Of a DNA stretch of 62,357 nucleotides, positions 1 to 9,053 are shown piece after piece. A model generated the notes under the pieces. The model made no database searches, was not told the origin of the DNA, and saw nothing but the letters and a program-made list of their open reading frames with translations. A program made the translations under genes and the position numbers. Position 1 is the first letter of the stretch. Every line of letters begins with the position of its first letter. This DNA is from Novosphingobium sp. B 225 (GTDB lineage: Bacteria; Pseudomonadota; Alphaproteobacteria; Sphingomonadales; Sphingomonadaceae): the NCBI RefSeq assembly GCF_002198665.1, contig NZ_MWLM01000056.1, positions 1 to 62,357 of the forward strand, read 5' to 3'.

Positions 1-45
1 GGTGGGGGTGGGGGGTCCCCCGCTGGCGTCGAACCCCCATCCCAA

Positions 46-66
46 CCCTTCCCCAACGGGGAAGGG
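46..66. terminator. GC-rich hairpin downstream of the arsenic operon
   Basis: Perfect 9-bp stem (CCCTTCCCC / GGGGAAGGG) with a 3-base loop, about 130 bases past the acr3 stop. There is no clear U-run on either strand, so it is only a possible terminator. The rest of 1-196 shows no gene that I can recognise. Confidence 0.3.
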
Positions 67-196
67 CTTTGGTGGTGCAGATTTACCGCACGCCGCTCAG
101 TCTGTTTCCGCGGGAGTGGAACAGACTCTTGGGCAAGTCGCGCTGCAATAATTCCACCCCAACGGGGGGCGAATCTTGACCCTTACCCTTCGCCGA

Positions 197-1261
197 TCAG
201 CGACTGGTGGAAAACCACCGCCGTTCAAACCACAGTGCCAGGTTGACCAGCGCGATTAGTGCCGGGACTTCGACCAAGGGTCCAATCACGGCTGCAAAGG
301 CAACCGGAGAGGCGAGGCCGAAGGCAGCGATGGAGACCGCGATAGCCAATTCGAAATTGTTCGATGCGGCGGTAAAGGCCAATGCCGCCGTGCGCGGGTA
401 ATCGGCGCCAATCATGCGGCCGGCCGCGAAAGCCAGCACGAACATCACCACGAAAAACAAGACGAGCGGCAGGCCGACGCGGAGCGCATCTCCGGGCAAG
501 GCCAGTATCTCGCCGCCTTTCAGGCTGAACATGGCGACGATCGTGAACAGCAGCGCAACCAGCGTGATCGGGCTGATCGCAGGCAGGAAATGGTGTTCGT
601 ACCAGTCCGCCCCGCGTAGATTGATCAACCACTTGCGGACGAGAAATCCCGCCAGGAACGGCACGCCAAGATAGGTCAGGACGGCCCTGGTGATGGTTCC
701 GAAATCGATCTGAACCACTTGCCCGTCCAGTCCGAACAGCGGAGGCAGGACGGTGAGGTAGAACCACGCATAAGGCACATAGAATACGATCTGGAACAGT
801 GAATTGAAGGCGACCAGTGCGGTGACATATTCGGCACTGCCACGCGCCAGCTGGTTCCACACCAGCACCATGGCAATGCACGGCGCGATCCCGATCAGAA
901 TCAGCCCGGTCATGTAAGCGGGTTTGTCTGGCAACAGCCAGGCAGCCAATGCGAACATGAAAGCCGGGGCGACAATCCAGCACAGCACGAACGACAAGGC
1001 CAGGATGCGGGTATCGCGAAAGACTGCGCCCAATGCCTCGTACCGAACCTTGGCCAGTGGCGGGAACAGCATCAGGATCAGGCCGACGGCGATCGGCACA
1101 CTGGTCGATCCGATTGACATTGCACCGAATGTTTCGGGAACAGCTGGCACCAGCGTCCCCAATGCGATGCCCAGCGCCATCGCGGCGAAAATCCACAAGG
1201 TCAGGTAGCGATCAAGAAACGACAGCCGCGGGCGCGGCAGGTCTTCGGCAATGCTGGCCAT
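197..1261 (-). CDS. acr3: ACR3-family arsenite efflux permease
   Basis: Inner-membrane permease that extrudes As(III), the detoxifying last step of the arsenic pathway. The protein is 354 aa, normal for ACR3, and is almost entirely hydrophobic segments, consistent with about ten membrane spans. The family Cys lies at residue 128 ([16 protein letters not shown]), and the late segment [18 protein letters not shown] carries the conserved Asn-Asn and Glu. The ATG at 1261 shares one base with the arsC stop (TGATG), so the two are translationally coupled. A longer frame exists upstream but runs through arsC and is not the real start. Last gene of the operon arsR-arsI-arsC-acr3. Confidence 0.95.
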   Translation of the reverse strand: MASIAEDLPRPRLSFLDRYLTLWIFAAMALGIALGTLVPAVPETFGAMSIGSTSVPIAVGLILMLFPPLAKVRYEALGAVFRDTRILALSFVLCWIVAPAFMFALAAWLLPDKPAYMTGLILIGIAPCIAMVLVWNQLARGSAEYVTALVAFNSLFQIVFYVPYAWFYLTVLPPLFGLDGQVVQIDFGTITRAVLTYLGVPFLAGFLVRKWLINLRGADWYEHHFLPAISPITLVALLFTIVAMFSLKGGEILALPGDALRVGLPLVLFFVVMFVLAFAAGRMIGADYPRTAALAFTAASNNFELAIAVSIAAFGLASPVAFAAVIGPLVEVPALIALVNLALWFERRWFSTSR

Positions 1262-1764
1262 CAGGCTGCTCCTTCCATCTGTCCTATTTCGGCCAGCACT
1301 TGCTGGGCCTGTGCCCGGCCCATCGCCGCCAGATCGAGCGCGAGCATGGCGCGCACCCGCATATCCAGCAAGCGCCAGGTTTCGGCAAAGGCGGCGTCGA
1401 CCTCGGCCTCGCTGCCGGTCACATCGGCCGGATCGGGCAGGCCCCAATGCGCGCGCAGCGGGGTGCCGGGGAAGATCGGGCAAGCCTCGCCCGCGGCATT
1501 GCCGCAGACGGTGATGGCCAGATCAATTTCCGGCGCATCGGGGCCGGTGAACTGGTTCCAGCTTTTTGAACTGAACGCGGCGGTATCGATCCCCTTGCGC
1601 GCCAGCAGCCGCAGCGCGCCGGGGTGGGGCTCACCCTTGGGCTTGCTTCCGGCGCTATAGGCGGTCAGTCGCCCCGCGCCGCGCAGGTTGAACAGCGCTT
1701 CGCCCAGGATCGAGCGGGCGGAATTGCCGGTGCAAAGCACCAGAATATTGCGGATCTGGGTCAT
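1261..1764 (-). CDS. arsC: Arsenate reductase, low-molecular-weight phosphatase type
   Basis: Reduces As(V) to As(III), which acr3 then exports. The protein is 167 aa. The active-site loop CTGNSAR (CX5R) starts at Cys11, and two further cysteines at 87 and 95 match the cascade of thioredoxin-coupled ArsC enzymes. WGLPDPA supplies the general acid near residue 111. The ATG at 1764 (MTQIRN) is chosen because the extra residues of the longer frame are translated from the palindromic repeat upstream. It is separated from arsI by 164 bases that hold that repeat, and is coupled to acr3 at its 3' end. Confidence 0.94.
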   Translation of the reverse strand: MTQIRNILVLCTGNSARSILGEALFNLRGAGRLTAYSAGSKPKGEPHPGALRLLARKGIDTAAFSSKSWNQFTGPDAPEIDLAITVCGNAAGEACPIFPGTPLRAHWGLPDPADVTGSEAEVDAAFAETWRLLDMRVRAMLALDLAAMGRAQAQQVLAEIGQMEGAA

Positions 1765-1805
1765 GGGATCGAATCGGTCCGGGCTTGATGGAAATTTCCG
1801 AGGGT

Positions 1806-1871
1806 CCGTTCGTGTCGAGCGAAGTCGAGACACCTTGCGCAAGGTGTCTCGACTTCGCTCGACACGAACGG
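1806..1871. repeat. 66-bp perfect palindrome made of two inverted copies of the 27-bp dispersed repeat
   Basis: Copy 1 occupies 1807-1833 (+ orientation: starts CGTTCGTGTCGAG, ends AGTCGAGACAC) and copy 2 occupies 1844-1870 inverted. The 10 bases between them (CTTGCGCAAG) are themselves palindromic, so every base from 1806 to 1871 pairs. The element sits between arsI and arsC inside the operon. The same unit recurs at 15281-15791 and 35991-36055. Confidence 0.95.
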
Positions 1872-1899
1872 GAACAGGAACGGGAACGGGAACGGGAAG
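1870..1899. repeat. Tandem GGGAAC hexamers
   Basis: Five consecutive six-base units: GGGAAC, AGGAAC, GGGAAC, GGGAAC, GGGAAG. They start at the last base of the second repeat copy and are followed by more purine-rich sequence up to the arsI stop. This looks like replication slippage beside the palindrome. Confidence 0.8.
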
Positions 1900-1928
1900 G
1901 AGAGGGAAAGGCTACGGGAAAGGGGGCG

Positions 1929-2411
1929 TTACCCGCAGCAGCCGGTGCTGGCCGGGGCAGCCGCTTGCGGGGCAGGTGCGCAGCACGCGTTCGCCGCCGC
2001 ATTGGCCGAGGCGAGCTGGTGCAGTTCCGGGTTGCCGCCATAGACGGTCGAATCCCCGGTGGTCAGGAAGGCTTCCCAGACCACGCCATCGGGATCGGCG
2101 ATCCAGCTTTTTTCGGACTGGGCATAGCAGCAGGTGGTCGCGCCTTCTTCCAGCACGGGGCGATCCGCAGCCTTGAGCGCGGCGTAAACTTCTCCCAGTT
2201 CGGCCTGATCCTCAACCTGCAGGCCCAGATGCTCGACCCCTTTGGCCGCGCCGCATTTTTCCGAAATGGCGAAATTGATGCGCGGATCGTCCAGCATCCA
2301 TTTGGCATAGTCGCGCTTGGTCACGCTGGGTTCCTGCCCGAACAGCGCGGAATAGAACGCGATCGACTGATCAAGGCTGGTGACCCCGACGTGGACGTGA
2401 AAACGCTTCAT
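1929..2411 (-). CDS. arsI: ArsI-type C-As lyase (glyoxalase/VOC fold)
   Basis: Predicted non-heme Fe(II) dioxygenase that breaks the carbon-arsenic bond of trivalent organoarsenicals such as methylarsenite. The protein is 160 aa. It opens MKRFHVHVGV with the VOC metal His, has a second His near 61 (GVEHLGLQV) and a late Glu (VVWEAFL). The diagnostic vicinal cysteine pair is present at 94-95 (ATTCCYAQ). The C-terminal tail is Cys-rich (NACCAP, TGCCG), another As(III)-binding feature. The ATG at 2411 overlaps the arsR stop by 4 bases (ATGA). CadI-like vicinal-oxygen-chelate proteins are the alternative name; the arsenic operon context favours ArsI. Confidence 0.88.
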   Translation of the reverse strand: MKRFHVHVGVTSLDQSIAFYSALFGQEPSVTKRDYAKWMLDDPRINFAISEKCGAAKGVEHLGLQVEDQAELGEVYAALKAADRPVLEEGATTCCYAQSEKSWIADPDGVVWEAFLTTGDSTVYGGNPELHQLASANAAANACCAPAPQAAAPASTGCCG

Positions 2412-2758
2412 GCAACATTCCTTTCTTCGCTGGTGCTGGCAGGGGCGCAGGCAGCGGCAGGGCCGCATTGATCCTGCCCTGCGCAGCAATTTTCGGTAAG
2501 GTAGGCGAGCAGGCCGGTCATCGCCGGATAGTCTGCGGAATAGAGGATCGAGCGCCCCTCGCGCCGCTGGCTGACCAGCCCGGCATGGCTGAGCTGGGCC
2601 AGGTGGAACGAAAGCGAGGAGGGCGCGACGCCAAGCGCTTCGGCCAGCGCGCCCGCCGCCAGTCCCTGTGGCCCGGCCTGCACCAGCAGGCGGAACGCGG
2701 CGAGGCGGTGTTCCTGCGCCAGCGCGCCGAGTGCGCGGATCACGTGTTGCGGGTCCAT
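2408..2758 (-). CDS. arsR: ArsR-family As(III)-responsive repressor
   Basis: Winged-helix homodimeric repressor, 116 aa, expected to leave its operator when As(III) binds. The recognition helix region is ALGVAPSSLSFHLAQLSHAGLV (residues 41-62). Cysteines at 91, 92 and 98 (ENCCAGQDQC) sit near the C terminus, with the same spacing as the C-terminal As(III) site known from Acidithiobacillus ArsR rather than the alpha-3 site of plasmid ArsR. First gene of the operon, coupled to arsI. The dyad directly upstream is the likely operator. Confidence 0.93.
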   Translation of the reverse strand: MDPQHVIRALGALAQEHRLAAFRLLVQAGPQGLAAGALAEALGVAPSSLSFHLAQLSHAGLVSQRREGRSILYSADYPAMTGLLAYLTENCCAGQDQCGPAAACAPASTSEERNVA

Positions 2759-2804
2759 CTCAATCCTTCAACGATTCGATAAATGTTGAAATATGGAATT
2801 GAGA
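2758..2804. promoter_or_regulatory. Candidate ArsR operator: nested dyads upstream of arsR
   Basis: An outer dyad TCTCAAT (2758-2764) / ATTGAGA (2798-2804) encloses an inner dyad TTCAAC (2767-2772) / GTTGAA (2785-2790). The stretch is AT-rich against its surroundings and abuts the arsR start codon. Inferred to be the autoregulatory ArsR site. Confidence 0.5.
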
Positions 2805-3008
2805 GGGTCCGCGTCAAGCATTTTCCTACATGCGGCGAATCTGTCATGCTGCGATTCGCCCTTTGAAACCGTGAATCCCACCATCCCAAAGGCCGCATCC
2901 CCATGCGGCCTTCAGCGTATCTGGCTGCCTGCAAAAACATTTCGCCAATATCCGCCGCCAGGATGTGTTTCATCAACTTGCCTGCCTGGCAGGCGCACCA
3001 ACGGCCAC
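2805..3008. other. Intergenic region between arsR and rpsD
   Basis: With its flanks this is the 308-base gap 2759-3066. Apart from the operator dyad and two hairpins I see no gene. A short minus-strand frame across 2740-2976 has no family resemblance, runs over the operator and is not called. Confidence 0.6.
2889..2912 (-). terminator. Strong hairpin between rpsD and arsR
   Basis: Perfect 10-bp stem (AAGGCCGCAT / ATGCGGCCTT) with a CCCC loop on the + strand. On the minus strand it is followed by only a short T-run, so it may be a second terminator behind rpsD or an insulator ahead of arsR. Confidence 0.45.
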
Positions 3009-3009
3009 G

Positions 3010-3040
3010 AAAAAGGGCGGCCCCGCAGGACCGCCCTTCT
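3010..3040 (-). terminator. Rho-independent terminator of rpsD
   Basis: On the minus strand an 8-bp stem AAGGGCGG / CCGCCCTT (3038-3031 and 3020-3013) is followed by TTTT. It starts about 26 bases after the rpsD stop. Confidence 0.85.
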
Positions 3041-3066
3041 TGAATTCTGGTTGTGAAAACCGGAAC

Positions 3067-3681
3067 TTAGCGCGAATAGAATTCGACGACCAGGTTCGGT
3101 TCCATCTTCACCGGATAGGGCACTTCGTCGAGCGTCGGAACGCGCACGAAAGTGATCTTGTCGGTGCCGTCCTGCGCGACATAATCAGGAACTTCGCGTT
3201 CCGGCAGGCTCTGCGCTTCGGCGATCAGGGCCATTTCCTTGGCCTTCTTGCCCAGGCTGACCACATCGCCCGGACGCACGCGGCGGCTGGCGATGTTGCA
3301 CTTCACGCCGTTCACATAGATGTGACCGTGCGAAACGACCTGACGGGCCGAGAAGATCGTCGGCGCGAACTTGGCGCGATAGACCACCATGTCGAGGCGC
3401 TGTTCGAGCAGGCCGATCAGGTTCTGACCGGTATCGCCCTTCATCTGCGACGCTTCCTGGTAGGTGCGCTTGAACTGCTTTTCGGTGACGTCGCCGTAAT
3501 AGCCCTTGAGCTTCTGCTTGGCGCGCAGCTGGATGCCGAAGTCCGACACCTTGCTCTTGCGGCGCTGGCCGTGCTGGCCGGGGCCATACGAGCGGCGGTT
3601 GACCGAGCTCTTGGGACGACCCCAGATGTTTTCGCCCATGCGGCGGTCAATTTTGTACTTCGATGACTTGCGCTTAGACAT
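3067..3681 (-). CDS. rpsD: 30S ribosomal protein S4
   Basis: Primary 16S rRNA-binding assembly protein of the small subunit. The protein is 204 aa, the usual length. The N-terminal basic part ([20 protein letters not shown]) and GPGQHGQRR precede the S4 RNA-binding domain at about 94-155 ([18 protein letters not shown] ... [11 protein letters not shown]). It is monocistronic here: 183 bases of leader separate it from trmJ and its own terminator follows. An SD-like AAGGAAG precedes the ATG. The leader was inspected for an S4 autoregulatory structure, but none could be assigned by eye. Confidence 0.98.
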   Translation of the reverse strand: MSKRKSSKYKIDRRMGENIWGRPKSSVNRRSYGPGQHGQRRKSKVSDFGIQLRAKQKLKGYYGDVTEKQFKRTYQEASQMKGDTGQNLIGLLEQRLDMVVYRAKFAPTIFSARQVVSHGHIYVNGVKCNIASRRVRPGDVVSLGKKAKEMALIAEAQSLPEREVPDYVAQDGTDKITFVRVPTLDEVPYPVKMEPNLVVEFYSR

Positions 3682-3864
3682 GGCGCGTCGCTTCCTTCAA
3701 TTTGCCACCCGTGGGCGGATGCCCACAAGCTGATAATGCCCGGCGTTGATGCCGTGGCTTCTGGTCCGGAACCGCACCACCCGGAAAACCGGATGCGAGC
3801 AGGGCTTCACCGGAGTGCCCGCTCAATTGCGAAGGCGCGCCCTTGGCCGGGAACGCCGGTAAAG

Positions 3865-4599
3865 TCAAGCGTCGGGGCGCGGCTTTCGGCCCAGGTGGGT
3901 CAGAACCCCGCGCAGGGTGCGCACTTCCAGGTGGTTCCAGCCCGGCTTGGTCAGCAGATTGCGCAAGGTCAGCCGGGTGGCCGCCGCGCGGTCTTCGGGA
4001 TAAAAATAGCCGGTCGGCTGCAAAATGGTGTCCAACTGGGCGATCATCCCCTCCAGCTCCTCCTGCGGGGCAGGGGGCAGCAGTTCCTCCAGGGTCGGCT
4101 GCGCAAGGCCGGTCTGCTTTGACCATTCATAAGCGCACAGGATCACCGCTTGCGCCAGATTGAGCGAGGCGAATTGCGGATTGATCGGCACGGTCACGAT
4201 CGCACGGGCCAGCGCGACATCCTCGGTATCGAGGCCCGAGCGTTCCGGCCCGAAGACCAGAGCGGACCGCCCCGGATCGGCATGGATTGCCCGCGCGGCC
4301 TGTTCCGGTGTGACTACCGGCTTGGTCACCCCGCGCTTGCGCACCGTGGTGGCATAGACATGCGCGCAATCGGCCACGGCATCGGCCAGCGTTTCGAACA
4401 CTGCGGCGTGCTCCAGCACCTCGTCCGCCCCCGATGCGGCGGGGCCGGCGCTGGGGTTGGGCCAGCCATCGCGCGGCGACACCAGCCGCAGCTCGGTGAG
4501 GCCAAAGTTGAGCATTGCCCGCGCCGCCTTGCCAATGTTCTCCCCCAATTGCGGGCGAACCAGGACAATGACGGGCTTGCGATCAGGGCTTGCCGACAT
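3865..4599 (-). CDS. trmJ: tRNA/rRNA 2'-O-methyltransferase, TrmJ-like SPOUT family
   Basis: SAM-dependent SPOUT methyltransferase, probably making the 2'-O-methyl at tRNA position 32. The protein is 244 aa. Motif 1 is [20 protein letters not shown], motif 2 is [11 protein letters not shown], and motif 3 is [19 protein letters not shown], together the SAM-binding trefoil knot. The ATG at 4599 (MSASPDRKP) overlaps the end of nrdR by 17 bases. An earlier in-frame Met would lie well inside nrdR and is unlikely. The family assignment is firm; the target nucleotide is inferred from TrmJ homology. Confidence 0.88.
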   Translation of the reverse strand: MSASPDRKPVIVLVRPQLGENIGKAARAMLNFGLTELRLVSPRDGWPNPSAGPAASGADEVLEHAAVFETLADAVADCAHVYATTVRKRGVTKPVVTPEQAARAIHADPGRSALVFGPERSGLDTEDVALARAIVTVPINPQFASLNLAQAVILCAYEWSKQTGLAQPTLEELLPPAPQEELEGMIAQLDTILQPTGYFYPEDRAAATRLTLRNLLTKPGWNHLEVRTLRGVLTHLGRKPRPDA

Positions 4600-5044
4600 C
4601 GCGGACCGTTCCGGCGAATTCCTCGAAATCCCGCGCCTCGGTGAAATCGCGATAGACGCTGGCGAAGCGGATATAGGCGACAGCATCAAGCCGCCGCAGC
4701 CCTTCCATCACCATTTCGCCAATCGCCCGGGCCTGGACTTCGCTTTCACCCAGGGTTTCAATCTGGCGCTGAACGCCAGAGACCAGCTGGTCGAGCCGTT
4801 CCTGCGCAATCCCGCGCTTGCGGCAGGCGAGGTCCACCGATTGTTCGATCTTGGCGCGATCGAACGGTTCGCGTTTGTCACCGCTTTTCAGCACGGTAAT
4901 CTCGCGCAGCTGGACCCGCTCAAACGTGGTGAAGCGTGCCCCGCAGCTTTCGCACTGGCGGCGGCGGCGGATCGCGGTGTTGTCCTCGGTCGGGCGCGAA
5001 TCCTTTACCTGGCTGTCATCGTGGGCACAGAACGGACAACGCAC
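4583..5044 (-). CDS. nrdR: Transcriptional repressor NrdR
   Basis: Nucleotide-sensing repressor of ribonucleotide reductase genes, 153 aa. A zinc ribbon is built from Cys3, Cys6, Cys31 and Cys34 (MRCPFC ... CESC), followed by RFTTFERV and an ATP-cone domain (about 49-139, with [20 protein letters not shown]). Translation starts at GTG 5044, directly after the TAA of the small upstream gene with no spacer. It follows glyA, a common arrangement in alphaproteobacteria. Confidence 0.96.
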   Translation of the reverse strand: MRCPFCAHDDSQVKDSRPTEDNTAIRRRRQCESCGARFTTFERVQLREITVLKSGDKREPFDRAKIEQSVDLACRKRGIAQERLDQLVSGVQRQIETLGESEVQARAIGEMVMEGLRRLDAVAYIRFASVYRDFTEARDFEEFAGTVRDVGKP

Positions 5045-5245
5045 TTAGGGCCTGACCCGCTTGTAGAACATCCAGCCCGCACCGATGATCAGCCCCGCGG
5101 GCAGCGACAGCACAGGCAGTAGCGCCCCGGCCACCGCGCCCACGGCCGCGCCGGTCAGCACCGGCTTGGTTGAGGGGTGGCGCATGCCGCCCTTGGCCAT
5201 GCCGGAAAGTTCAACCTTGGCGTCGTCGATGAAATCATTGCTCAT
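5045..5245 (-). CDS. Small membrane protein of unknown function
   Basis: 66-aa protein. The first 25 residues are polar (MSNDFIDDAKVELSGMAKGG). A single Gly/Ala-rich hydrophobic stretch follows (about 29-58, LTGAAVGAVAGALLPVLSLP), and the end is basic (FYKRVRP), which predicts one or two membrane passes with a cytoplasmic tail. It starts 3 bases after the glyA stop and its own stop touches the nrdR GTG, so it belongs to the glyA-nrdR operon. I do not recognise a family. Confidence 0.75.
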   Translation of the reverse strand: MSNDFIDDAKVELSGMAKGGMRHPSTKPVLTGAAVGAVAGALLPVLSLPAGLIIGAGWMFYKRVRP

Positions 5246-5248
5246 GGC

Positions 5249-6544
<1,296 letters not shown>

Positions 6545-6557
6545 CGGTGTCGAACCT

Positions 6558-6995
6558 TCAGATCGTGGGATTGGACAGTTTTTCAACGCGGCCAGAATGG
6601 CGGCCGCCGCCGAAGGGGGTGGAGAGGAATGCGTCGAGGCAGGCTTTGGCCATGTCCTCGCCGGTCAGCCGTGCGCCCATCGCGATGCAATTGGCATCGT
6701 TGTGTTCGCGCGCCAGTACTGCGGAAAGCGGTTCGGAGACCAGCGCGCACCGGCAGGCCGGATTGCGGTTGACCGCGATTGAAATGCCGATCCCGCTGCC
6801 ACACAGCGCCACGCCGCGCTCCACCGTGCCATCGGCGACCACTTCGGCCAGCGTGTAGCCGAAATCGGGATAATCGACCCGCGCGTCGCTGTCCGGTCCC
6901 AGATCGGCCACTTCATGGCCCAGGCCGATCAGATATTCGCGCAATACGGCCTTGAGGTCGAAAGCGGCATGATCGGAAGCTATCGCGATGCGCAT
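6558..6995 (-). CDS. rpiB: Ribose-5-phosphate isomerase B
   Basis: Interconverts ribose 5-phosphate and ribulose 5-phosphate in the pentose phosphate pathway. The protein is 145 aa. It begins [15 protein letters not shown], and the catalytic Cys65 lies in [30 protein letters not shown] carries the phosphate-binding and catalytic His region. The ATG at 6995 is chosen because a Met six codons upstream lacks family-like sequence. It heads the run rpiB-glyA-small gene-nrdR-trmJ, a standard alphaproteobacterial order. Confidence 0.96.
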   Translation of the reverse strand: MRIAIASDHAAFDLKAVLREYLIGLGHEVADLGPDSDARVDYPDFGYTLAEVVADGTVERGVALCGSGIGISIAVNRNPACRCALVSEPLSAVLAREHNDANCIAMGARLTGEDMAKACLDAFLSTPFGGGRHSGRVEKLSNPTI

Positions 6996-7187
6996 CGGGC
7001 AGGGTCTCGGCACGGAGTGGAAAGATTCGCTGGCGCTCCTTTAGGCTGCCCCCGCCGCAATCGCCAGCATGACCGGTCTAAATTTTGCTTATACCTGCCG
7101 ATGCTGCGCTATCGCCTTGTTTGGCTTCGGTTTGACAAGGGCCGCCATGCGGCGCAGCCTGCATGCGGGACAACAGGAGGGTGAGCG

Positions 7188-9047
7188 ATGGGCAAGATGT
7201 GGCCGCTGGTATTGGCAGTGCTGCTGGGCATTGGGCTGGCGATCAGGGCGACGACACCGCCCGCTCCGGTCCTGGCCGGTTCCCCGCCTGCGCTATTTTC
7301 TGCCGACCTGGCGATGGAAGATGTCCGCGCCGTGGCCAGCGAGCCGCACGCCACGGGGACGCAGGAAAACGCGGCAGTCCGCGCTTTCCTCGTCGCCCGG
7401 ATGCAGGCGCTGGGAATGAACGTTTCAACCGAGCAAGGCACGATTGACGCGCGCGGCACCGAAAAGCGTAACCGCTGGACTGGGCAGAACGATCCGCCAA
7501 TGCCGCTGACCAATCTGATTGGCGTGCTGCCCGGCAAGAACCCGGCGCTGCCCGCTGTGCTGTTGATGGCGCACCATGACAGCGTCTGGGGATCGGCTGG
7601 CGCAGCGGATGATGCCGCAGGTGTGGCCGCGGCGCTGGAAGTGGTCCGCGCGGTCAAGGAACGGGGCCAACCGCAACGCGATCTTATCGTGCTGCTGACC
7701 GACGGGGAAGAGCTGGGCCTGCAGGGCGCACGCCAGTTCTTTGCCGCCAATCCGCTGCGCACCCATGTTGGCGCGGTGATCAATATGGAAGCGCGCGGCG
7801 GGGGCGGGCGCACCACCCTGTTCCAGACTTCGCGGCAGAATGGGGCGGCGGCGCAGTTCTATGCCTCGGCAGTCGGTGCGCCGGGGGCTTCTTCACTTTC
7901 GGCATTTGTCTATTCCGTGCTCCCCAATGACACCGATCTGACCCCGGTGATCAAGGGTCCATACCTGGCCTACAATTTCGCCTTCATTGGCCGGTCCGGC
8001 CTGTACCATTCGCCGCTGGCCACGCCCGACCGGCTCGATCAGGGTGCGTTGCAAGACATGGGCGCGCAAGTGCTGGACCTGACCGATGCCCTGGTGCGGG
8101 CGGACAGCCTTCCCGGCAAGTCCGCCGATGCGGTGTTCTTTGACCTGTTCGGGCTGACCACAGTGACTTATCCGACCTGGCTGGGCTGGATCCTGCTGGG
8201 TCTGGCCGGAGCAGCGTTCGGCCTGGTGCTGAAGCGTGGTGGCCCGGCGGGAGCCGGTAGCGGTGCCGCGCGGATGGTGGGACTGATCGCACTTTCGGCG
8301 GTGCTGCTGTATGTTTTCAACCGGCTCTCGCTCGGCTTCGCAGCATCCAATTATTATGATCGGCTGGCCGCGATCCCCCGACTGGAAGCGATGGCGGCGC
8401 TGGTCGGGCTTGGCAGCTTTCTGTTGGTCTTCGGCAAATCCAGCCTCAGCCGCAGCCAGATTGCCGGGGCGGCATTGCCACTGCTGGCGCTGGCCGTGCT
8501 GGCGCAAGTGCTGGCTCCGACGGCTGCCTATGTGCTGAGCCTGCCTTTGCTGGTGGTGGGGCTGGCGATGGCCTTGCCAGCGCTGGATGGCGCGGGCTGG
8601 ACCCGGCCTGCGGCGGCTGTGCTGGCGGTAGCTGCGCTGGCGGTGATCCAGCTGTCGCTGGGCGAACTGGCGGTGCAATCGCTGCGGCTTTCGCCCTGGC
8701 TGGTGCTGGGCATGCTGTTGCTGGCGATACTCGCGCTCCAAGCGTTCCGGTTGGGAGATAATCCGCTGCGATTGCTGGCCTGTTTCGGCGGAGCATTGGT
8801 GCTGGGCTATCTGATCGCCCTTGGGCATCAGTTGATGCAAGGGGTGGGTCCGACCATGCCCTCCGCCGCGGCCCTGCCGATCGCGCTGGGCGCTCTGGCC
8901 ATGCTGCCCTTGTGGCCGGGCCTGACCCGGCGGCACATGCATGGCGCGGCGGCTGCGGCGCTGTTGGCAGCGGGAGCGATTGCCCTGTGGGTGCAACTGG
9001 ATGAACCGGCGGCAAGCCGGGCGATCTATTCCGATACCAAAAAGTAG
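7188..9047 (+). CDS. M28-family zinc aminopeptidase with polytopic membrane domain
   Basis: 619-aa membrane peptidase. One N-terminal anchor (about 5-20) precedes a periplasmic M28 domain with the di-zinc ligand pattern: MAHHDSV (129-131), ADDAAG (about 141), TDGEE (174-175), NMEARG (201), and a late His in LYHSPLATPDRLD. Residues from about 325 to 600 form a run of hydrophobic segments, probably eight or nine spans. The layout resembles eukaryotic ER Fxna-like peptidases and their bacterial homologues. Clear SD (AGGAGGG) before ATG 7188. Divergent from rpiB and convergent with the GMC gene. The substrate is unknown. Confidence 0.85.
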   Translation: MGKMWPLVLAVLLGIGLAIRATTPPAPVLAGSPPALFSADLAMEDVRAVASEPHATGTQENAAVRAFLVARMQALGMNVSTEQGTIDARGTEKRNRWTGQNDPPMPLTNLIGVLPGKNPALPAVLLMAHHDSVWGSAGAADDAAGVAAALEVVRAVKERGQPQRDLIVLLTDGEELGLQGARQFFAANPLRTHVGAVINMEARGGGGRTTLFQTSRQNGAAAQFYASAVGAPGASSLSAFVYSVLPNDTDLTPVIKGPYLAYNFAFIGRSGLYHSPLATPDRLDQGALQDMGAQVLDLTDALVRADSLPGKSADAVFFDLFGLTTVTYPTWLGWILLGLAGAAFGLVLKRGGPAGAGSGAARMVGLIALSAVLLYVFNRLSLGFAASNYYDRLAAIPRLEAMAALVGLGSFLLVFGKSSLSRSQIAGAALPLLALAVLAQVLAPTAAYVLSLPLLVVGLAMALPALDGAGWTRPAAAVLAVAALAVIQLSLGELAVQSLRLSPWLVLGMLLLAILALQAFRLGDNPLRLLACFGGALVLGYLIALGHQLMQGVGPTMPSAAALPIALGALAMLPLWPGLTRRHMHGAAAAALLAAGAIALWVQLDEPAASRAIYSDTKK

Positions 9048-9053
9048 GGCGCC

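Noticed and set aside
1688..2471. Plus-strand frames opposite arsI/arsC containing residues such as RVERSRDT and CLDFARHE
   Set aside because: Those residues are translations of the palindromic repeat, and the rest is antisense to arsI.
2740..2976. 78-codon minus-strand frame between rpsD and arsR
   Set aside because: Runs through the operator dyad and a hairpin, overlaps the arsR start and has no recognisable protein pattern.
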